Assembly (NCBI GenBank): GCA_963815655.1
Contig: CAWFHK010000001.1
Location: 1,116,001-1,180,000, forward strand
Length of the DNA stretch: 64,000 bases
Reading direction: 5' to 3'
DNA from: JAWOLE01 sp963815655
GTDB lineage: Bacteria; Acidobacteriota; Thermoanaerobaculia; UBA5066; Gp7-AA6
Both the position numbers and the translations under genes were made by a program. Positions within the stretch are counted from its first letter, which is position 1. Every line of letters begins with the position of its first letter. The notes under the pieces were generated by a model, which was not told the origin of the DNA, did not search any database, and was given only the letters and a program-made list of their open reading frames with translations. Below are positions 60,209 to 64,000 of the stretch, in pieces.

Positions 60209-60892
60209 TCAGTCCACCCACTTCCACGGAGGAGGCACGAAGTTGTTCTCTCCGGGATTGCCCCCCTCCGAAGGCGGCAGCCACTTGAGGATCGAGACGC
60301 GGCCGGTCGGCCCGAAATCGCCGACGCTCACCCGGAACGTGTTGGGTTCGACCGGAGCGCCCGTCCGGGGCTGGTCGGAGATGTAGACCCCGCGGCAGAT
60401 GTCGTTGGGATTGCAGTTGATCGAACCGTAGGGAACCGCCGCCGTGTGGGCCGCGGGCCTCCTGGGCGGCCTGCTGTTGGCGGCCTGCGGTACGAGGAGG
60501 GTCCCGTCCGGGCGGAAGACGAGCCGGTCCACGATCTCCGGGTTGCCGCCGTAGGTGTCGAAGGCGACCGCGTCGGGGCCGTTGACCTCGTCGCCGTCGG
60601 GAGACTGAAAGAAGACGCCGGTCCGGAGCCGCAGATGCAGGACGCTGGGCTCACCCGGATCCTGCACGAAGTTGAGCGGATCGGCGTCGGTCCAGCCCAC
60701 GAGGAGGCGCGTCGGCGGGTTGACCCACAGTACGATCCGTTCGTTGAGCCTCACGGCTTTCAGTCGCACCGCGAGGATCGTTGTGTAGACCTCCTGCACC
60801 GCCATCCGGAGCCGCTCGCGCCGCCAGAGCCTGTACAGGTACGGTCCGGCCAGCAGGCAGAAGATGCTCGCCACGGTGATGGCGACCATCAC
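60209..60892 (-). CDS. pseudopilin-like protein lacking the class III leader
   Basis: 227 residues. Starts MMVAITVASIFCLLAGPYLY, a hydrophobic N-terminal helix like that of type IV pseudopilins, then a soluble domain closely related to the next gene's product: both have VQE(V/I)Y, the AVAFDTYGG-type strand, CRGVYISD, FRVSVGDFGPTGRVSILKWL and end NFVPPPWKWVD. The normal GF(T)xxE processing site is not present; upstream in frame the codons read LSRRVVEVMVAI, keeping only the VEVMVAI half. Start uncertain (GTG directly before the ATG is possible). Confidence 0.7.
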   Translation of the reverse strand: MMVAITVASIFCLLAGPYLYRLWRRERLRMAVQEVYTTILAVRLKAVRLNERIVLWVNPPTRLLVGWTDADPLNFVQDPGEPSVLHLRLRTGVFFQSPDGDEVNGPDAVAFDTYGGNPEIVDRLVFRPDGTLLVPQAANSRPPRRPAAHTAAVPYGSINCNPNDICRGVYISDQPRTGAPVEPNTFRVSVGDFGPTGRVSILKWLPPSEGGNPGENNFVPPPWKWVD

Positions 60893-61019
60893 CTCGACGA
60901 CGCGGCGCGAAAGACGGCGCTCCGGCAGTTGAGCGGTTCTCCGACGAAAGCGAGAATAACGGGTCCGGGGTCCCCGCCATCATCTCAGGATTTCGCGAGC
61001 CGGTCGCGGCGATTTCAGA

Positions 61020-61736
61020 TCAGTCGGACCACTTCCAGGGAGGAGGCACGAAGTCGGTTTCGCCCTTGTTTCCCCCCTGGTCGTCCGGAAGCCATTTCAG
61101 AAGCGAGGCGTGGCCCGAGGGGCCGAAGTCGTCGACGCTGATGCGGAAGATGTTCTGGTCTTCATCCCCGCCGGCCGCCTTGTCCGAAATGTAGATCCCG
61201 CGGCAGTTCTTCTTGCAGTCCACGGACCCTGGTGGCACTTTCGTCGTGTACGGGGTCGGCCGCTTGGGCTGCTGGCTCGACTTGTTCTCCGGTTGGAGCA
61301 GAGTTCCGTCGCCGCGGAACACGATCATGTCCACGAGTTTCTTCTTCCCCTCGTACGTGTCGAAGGCGACGGACTGGGCGCTGTTGGCGTCGTTTCCCAG
61401 CGCCCGGAAGGATATGGACCCGGGGATGCTGTAGCTGTTGATCGTCGGCTCTTTGGCGTCCTGCTTGTAGTTGTAGGGCGTCCTGTCCGCCCAGCTCACG
61501 ATGCGCCGATTGTCCAGGTCCACGAGCAGGATGACCTGGGAGTTTCTCTTGACCGCCTGCATGCGCGTCGCCAGGACGAGGGAATAGATCTCCTGGACCG
61601 AGCTGCGCAGCTTCGCGTGCCGCACCGCCCGCGCCATCTGGGGCATGGTCACAGACGAGATGATCGCCGCCAGTGCCAGAGCCACGGCCACTTCGATGGT
61701 TGTGAATCCCCGGTTTCCAGAGCGTGTTACGTGCAT
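61020..61736 (-). CDS. type IV pseudopilin (GspH/FimT-like)
   Basis: 238 residues. Prepilin peptidase site RGFTTIE at residues 9-15 followed by a hydrophobic helix (VAVALALAAIISSVTMPQMA), then a GspH-like beta domain ending DFVPPPWKWSD. Would be processed by PilD and enter a type II secretion or type IV pilus minor-pilin tip. Paralog of the gene downstream (60209). AGAGGAAG lies before the ATG. No other pilus genes are in the window. Confidence 0.85.
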   Translation of the reverse strand: MHVTRSGNRGFTTIEVAVALALAAIISSVTMPQMARAVRHAKLRSSVQEIYSLVLATRMQAVKRNSQVILLVDLDNRRIVSWADRTPYNYKQDAKEPTINSYSIPGSISFRALGNDANSAQSVAFDTYEGKKKLVDMIVFRGDGTLLQPENKSSQQPKRPTPYTTKVPPGSVDCKKNCRGIYISDKAAGGDEDQNIFRISVDDFGPSGHASLLKWLPDDQGGNKGETDFVPPPWKWSD

Positions 61737-61918
61737 GTCACTTCCTCTGTCTGTTCCCGTGTAGGAGCGAAGGCCATGCCGACCCTTGAAGGTCCGCCAA
61801 GCTTCGTGTGGTCAGCGAGTTACGTAGTTCCCGGGAATCCGGATCGCCACTGGATGGCAGTCGGCTCGGCCGCGCCGGCGCAAAAAACGGTACGCGCCCG
61901 AGCGACGGAGCGCGAGGC

Positions 61919-61924
61919 TATACT
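61919..61924 (+). promoter_or_regulatory. -10 box TATACT before NifU-like gene
   Basis: TATACT lies 9 nt before the ATG at 61934, with no Shine-Dalgarno between, consistent with a leaderless or nearly leaderless transcript. No clear -35 is seen. Confidence 0.4.
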
Positions 61925-61933
61925 GATCCGGAC

Positions 61934-62521
61934 ATGGACGAAATCAAGATCACAGGCGAGCCCTCGACCGCGGGCGATCGGTGCAAGTTCACCGTGGATC
62001 GCCCGCTCGCGCCCGGCGAATCGGCGTTCTTCGCCAACCCCGACGACGCCCGCCTGTCGCCGCTCGCGGCCGACCTGCTGGCGCTTCCGGGCATCGCGTC
62101 CGTCCTGATCGCCGACAACACCGTGACGGTGGATGCCGCTCACTCCGTGGACTGGCCCGCCCTCGGGATCGGCCACGTCATCCGCAAGCACATCCGCGGC
62201 GGAGCGCCGATCGTCTCGCCCGGCTACTTCGAGAGCCTCCCCTCGGAGGGAGATCTCAAGTGGGCCATCGGCGACCTCCTCGACCGGGAGATCAACCCAG
62301 CCGTAGCGGCGCATGGAGGGTTCGTCGAGCTGATCGACGTCCGGAAGAACAACGTCTACATCCGGCTGGGCGGCGGTTGCCAGGGGTGCGGCGCCGCCGA
62401 CGTGACCCTGAAGATGGGAATCGAGAAGGCGATCCGCGATCTGGTCCCCCGCGTGGGAGAGATCCTCGACACGACCGATCACGCCGCGGGTCGGAATCCG
62501 TACTATTCGCCGGCGAAGTAG
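61934..62521 (+). CDS. NifU-like Fe-S scaffold (Nfu_N + NifU C-terminal domain)
   Basis: 195 residues. N-terminal Nfu_N domain (about 5-95; KFTVDRPLAPGESAFFAN, ADLLALPGIASVLIADNTV) and NifU C-terminal domain (about 108-185) with the cluster-binding C149-Q-G-C152. Holds or delivers [4Fe-4S] clusters to apoproteins. Start at ATG 61934 behind TATACT; an upstream in-frame extension would be non-homologous. Confidence 0.9.
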   Translation: MDEIKITGEPSTAGDRCKFTVDRPLAPGESAFFANPDDARLSPLAADLLALPGIASVLIADNTVTVDAAHSVDWPALGIGHVIRKHIRGGAPIVSPGYFESLPSEGDLKWAIGDLLDREINPAVAAHGGFVELIDVRKNNVYIRLGGGCQGCGAADVTLKMGIEKAIRDLVPRVGEILDTTDHAAGRNPYYSPAK

Positions 62522-62529
62522 GGCGGGGA

Positions 62530-62614
62530 CAGGTCTCAGGGAACAGGTGTCGGGGGAAATGCAGGTGTCAGGTGCCAGGTTGGCTCAGGTCCGGTCCCTA
62601 TTACCTGACGCCTG
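62530..62614. repeat. 7-bp tandem repeats with inverted copy, unit CAGGTGT
   Basis: CAGGTCT, CAGGGAA, CAGGTGT (62530-62550), an 11-bp break, then CAGGTGT, CAGGTGC, CAGGTTG (62562-62582) and CAGGTCC at 62586. ACCTGACGCCTG (62603-62614) pairs with CAGGTGTCAGGT (62562-62573), 11 of 12. Begins 9 bp after the NifU-like stop and runs into the last codons of the convergent ATP-grasp gene. Confidence 0.75.
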
Positions 62615-63851
62615 CGTGGTCTCGTATTCGGAACTCGAGACATCGGTGCGCTTCTCGTAGGGCCGCCTCCGCGCGCTCGGGCGTGGCGGCGCGGCTGAAG
62701 ATGAAGCCCAGGTAGCGGGATCCCTCCGGAAGCGGTACGAGCCTCTGCCCGAGGTGGATCGAGATCGTGACGTTCTCGATGTCCGGCACGGCCCGGGCCT
62801 CCTCGAGACCCCGGACCTCCTCGAGGATCCCGGCTCTCGGGATCGGGATCATCATGACGCCCGCGGCCCGGCGCTCCCGCTCCGGCTCCGGCATCTCCAT
62901 CCGCAGCGCGTGGCGCAGGATCAGCTCTTCGAGCGACATGCCCGTCCCGAACCGGAGCGTGCGCGAGCAAAGCCCTCCGATCGACCGCGCCGCGATCTCG
63001 ATCAACCACGGCCCGGCCCCGTTGACGCGCAGCTCCGCGTGGACCGGCCCGTCGCGAAGCCCGAGCGCCAGCGCTCCCTGCGCGGCGACCCGGGCGATCC
63101 GCGACTGCGTCTGGCCAGGCAGCCGCGACGGCGTGACGTAGATCGTCTCCTCGAAGAAAGGCCCGTCGAGCGGGTCCGGCTTGTCGAAGAGCGCCAGGAC
63201 CTTGAGCTCCCCGTCCCGCAACAGGCCTTCCAGTGCGACCTCGCTTCCCGGGATGAAGTCCTCGACCAGGATCTCGCGGGCCGCGTCGCTCCCCTTCGCC
63301 TTGACCTCGGGATCGTCCAGGATCCTTTCGATTCTCCTCCAGGCCGCGACGAACTCTGAGGCGTCGTCGGCCCGGATCACCCCGCGGCTCGCCGCCAGGA
63401 ACGTTGGCTTGAGGACGCACGGAAATCGAGCCCGTTTCGACGCGCCGTGCGGGTCCTCGCCGCGGTCAAACACGTGGTGGCCCGGCGACGGCACGGCCGC
63501 CTCCGCCAGAAGCCTCCGCATCGTCGGCTTGTGCCGGGCGGCGACCACGGCTTGAACCGGGCTGTGCGCCAGGCCAAGCGCCTCCGAGATGGCGGCCGCG
63601 ACGACCACCGTGTCCTCATCCACTCCGACGACCGCCGCGAACGGGTTCCTGCCGGCGAACTCGGCCGCCCGCCGTGCCGAATCCGCCGGATCCCGAAAAT
63701 CCAGCGTCAGCAGCCCCTCCGGATTCAACCCCTCAAGCGTGCTCGCCCTTTCCGAAGCAACCGTGACCTCTGCCCCGACCCGCCGAGCCGCCGCCAGAAA
63801 ATCCGGAGTCCGGTAAGTCGTTGTGGGCAGAAGCATTAGAAGGCGCGCCAC
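62601..63851 (-). CDS. ATP-grasp superfamily ligase
   Basis: 416 residues. N-terminal pre-ATP-grasp domain (MLLPTTTYRTPDFLAAARRV, VVGVDEDTVVVAAAISEALG), ATP-binding FPCVLKPTFLAASRGVIRAD, LVEDFIPGSEVALEG, and metal site HAELRVNGAGPWLIEIAARS. The C-terminal part (GVMMIPIPRAGILEEV) resembles L-amino acid ligases of the BacD/YwfE kind. Would join a carboxylate to an amine using ATP; substrate unknown. GTG start 63851 lies 6 nt after TAAGAT without Shine-Dalgarno. The last four residues are encoded by the repeat array at 62530. Confidence 0.85.
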   Translation of the reverse strand: MARLLMLLPTTTYRTPDFLAAARRVGAEVTVASERASTLEGLNPEGLLTLDFRDPADSARRAAEFAGRNPFAAVVGVDEDTVVVAAAISEALGLAHSPVQAVVAARHKPTMRRLLAEAAVPSPGHHVFDRGEDPHGASKRARFPCVLKPTFLAASRGVIRADDASEFVAAWRRIERILDDPEVKAKGSDAAREILVEDFIPGSEVALEGLLRDGELKVLALFDKPDPLDGPFFEETIYVTPSRLPGQTQSRIARVAAQGALALGLRDGPVHAELRVNGAGPWLIEIAARSIGGLCSRTLRFGTGMSLEELILRHALRMEMPEPERERRAAGVMMIPIPRAGILEEVRGLEEARAVPDIENVTISIHLGQRLVPLPEGSRYLGFIFSRAATPERAEAALREAHRCLEFRIRDHAGVR

Positions 63852-63916
63852 GCCGACATCTTAATCGCCGAGGCATACCTAGGCTATCGAACAGCCCTCG
63901 GCGTTCCGAACCCACC

Positions 63917-64000
63917 CTATCGAGGCGCCTTTTCGACGTAACGATGAAGATCGCGCAACGCCTCGCGATTGATTTCTTGCTGGCGCAGTGATTGGCGAAG
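63917..64000 (-). CDS. 3' end of a gene entering from the right edge
   Basis: The - strand frame open from the window edge reads RQSLRQQEINREALRDLHRY then VEKAPR and stops at TAG (63919-63917). Hydrophilic helical composition looks like a genuine C-terminus, but 27 codons do not identify a family. Confidence 0.4.
   Translation of the reverse strand, partial: LRQSLRQQEINREALRDLHRYVEKAPR

Overview
The window is a 64 kb stretch of very GC-rich bacterial chromosome with tightly packed, mostly overlapping genes. No 16S or other marker gene is present. The gene content (a GWxTD-domain secreted protein, high GC, frequent GTG/TTG starts, P-II next to CusA, a pseudopilin pair) fits Acidobacteriota or a related deep-branching environmental phylum. 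That placement is an inference.

Layout. 1-9.1 kb: a central-carbon cluster on the + strand (zwf partial, a baeRF-family protein, a DUF2254 membrane protein, ackA, pgi) with a CPA1 Na+/H+ antiporter on the - strand. Between the intact genes lie short recognisable ends of phosphoketolase, PPK2, transaldolase and transketolase, as if a phosphoketolase/pentose-phosphate cluster had been collapsed by deletions. 9.1-30 kb: a metal and efflux region: a CusCBA copper/silver exporter with a frameshifted P-II gene and a small Cys-containing secreted protein, a c-type cytochrome, a CDF cation exporter, an orphan molybdopterin oxidoreductase, two ChrB-type genes with a possible chrA remnant, an ABC permease/MacA pair without an ATPase, and a TolC-lipoprotein-RND operon. 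30-33 kb: small secreted proteins, tRNA-Glu, a VapBC module and the GWxTD protein. 33-44 kb: potassium: a KimA-like APC transporter and a full kdp locus in which KdpD is split into two genes at opposite ends, with an outer-membrane-type protein and a 27-residue membrane peptide added. 44-49.7 kb: gpsA, plsY, thpR, cinA and an ABC-F ATPase, chained by 4-bp start/stop overlaps. 49.8-59.1 kb: a nucleoside salvage operon (deoB, glycosyltransferase, nupC, pnp, cdd, a secreted amidohydrolase, a GGDEF cyclase and deoA, led by a TPR membrane protein). 59.1-64 kb: a 472-bp transposon remnant with target duplication, two tandem pseudopilins, a NifU-like scaffold, an ATP-grasp ligase and a partial gene at the edge.

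Beyond the genes, three patterns stand out. Six intergenic spots carry tandem 7-bp repeats, each with a different unit, half of them folding into inverted arms. Several genes have a TANNNT box 6-9 nt before the start codon and no Shine-Dalgarno, as expected for leaderless transcripts. The kdp operon is preceded by AAAGAA half-sites at 11-bp multiples, typical of an OmpR-class regulator such as KdpE.
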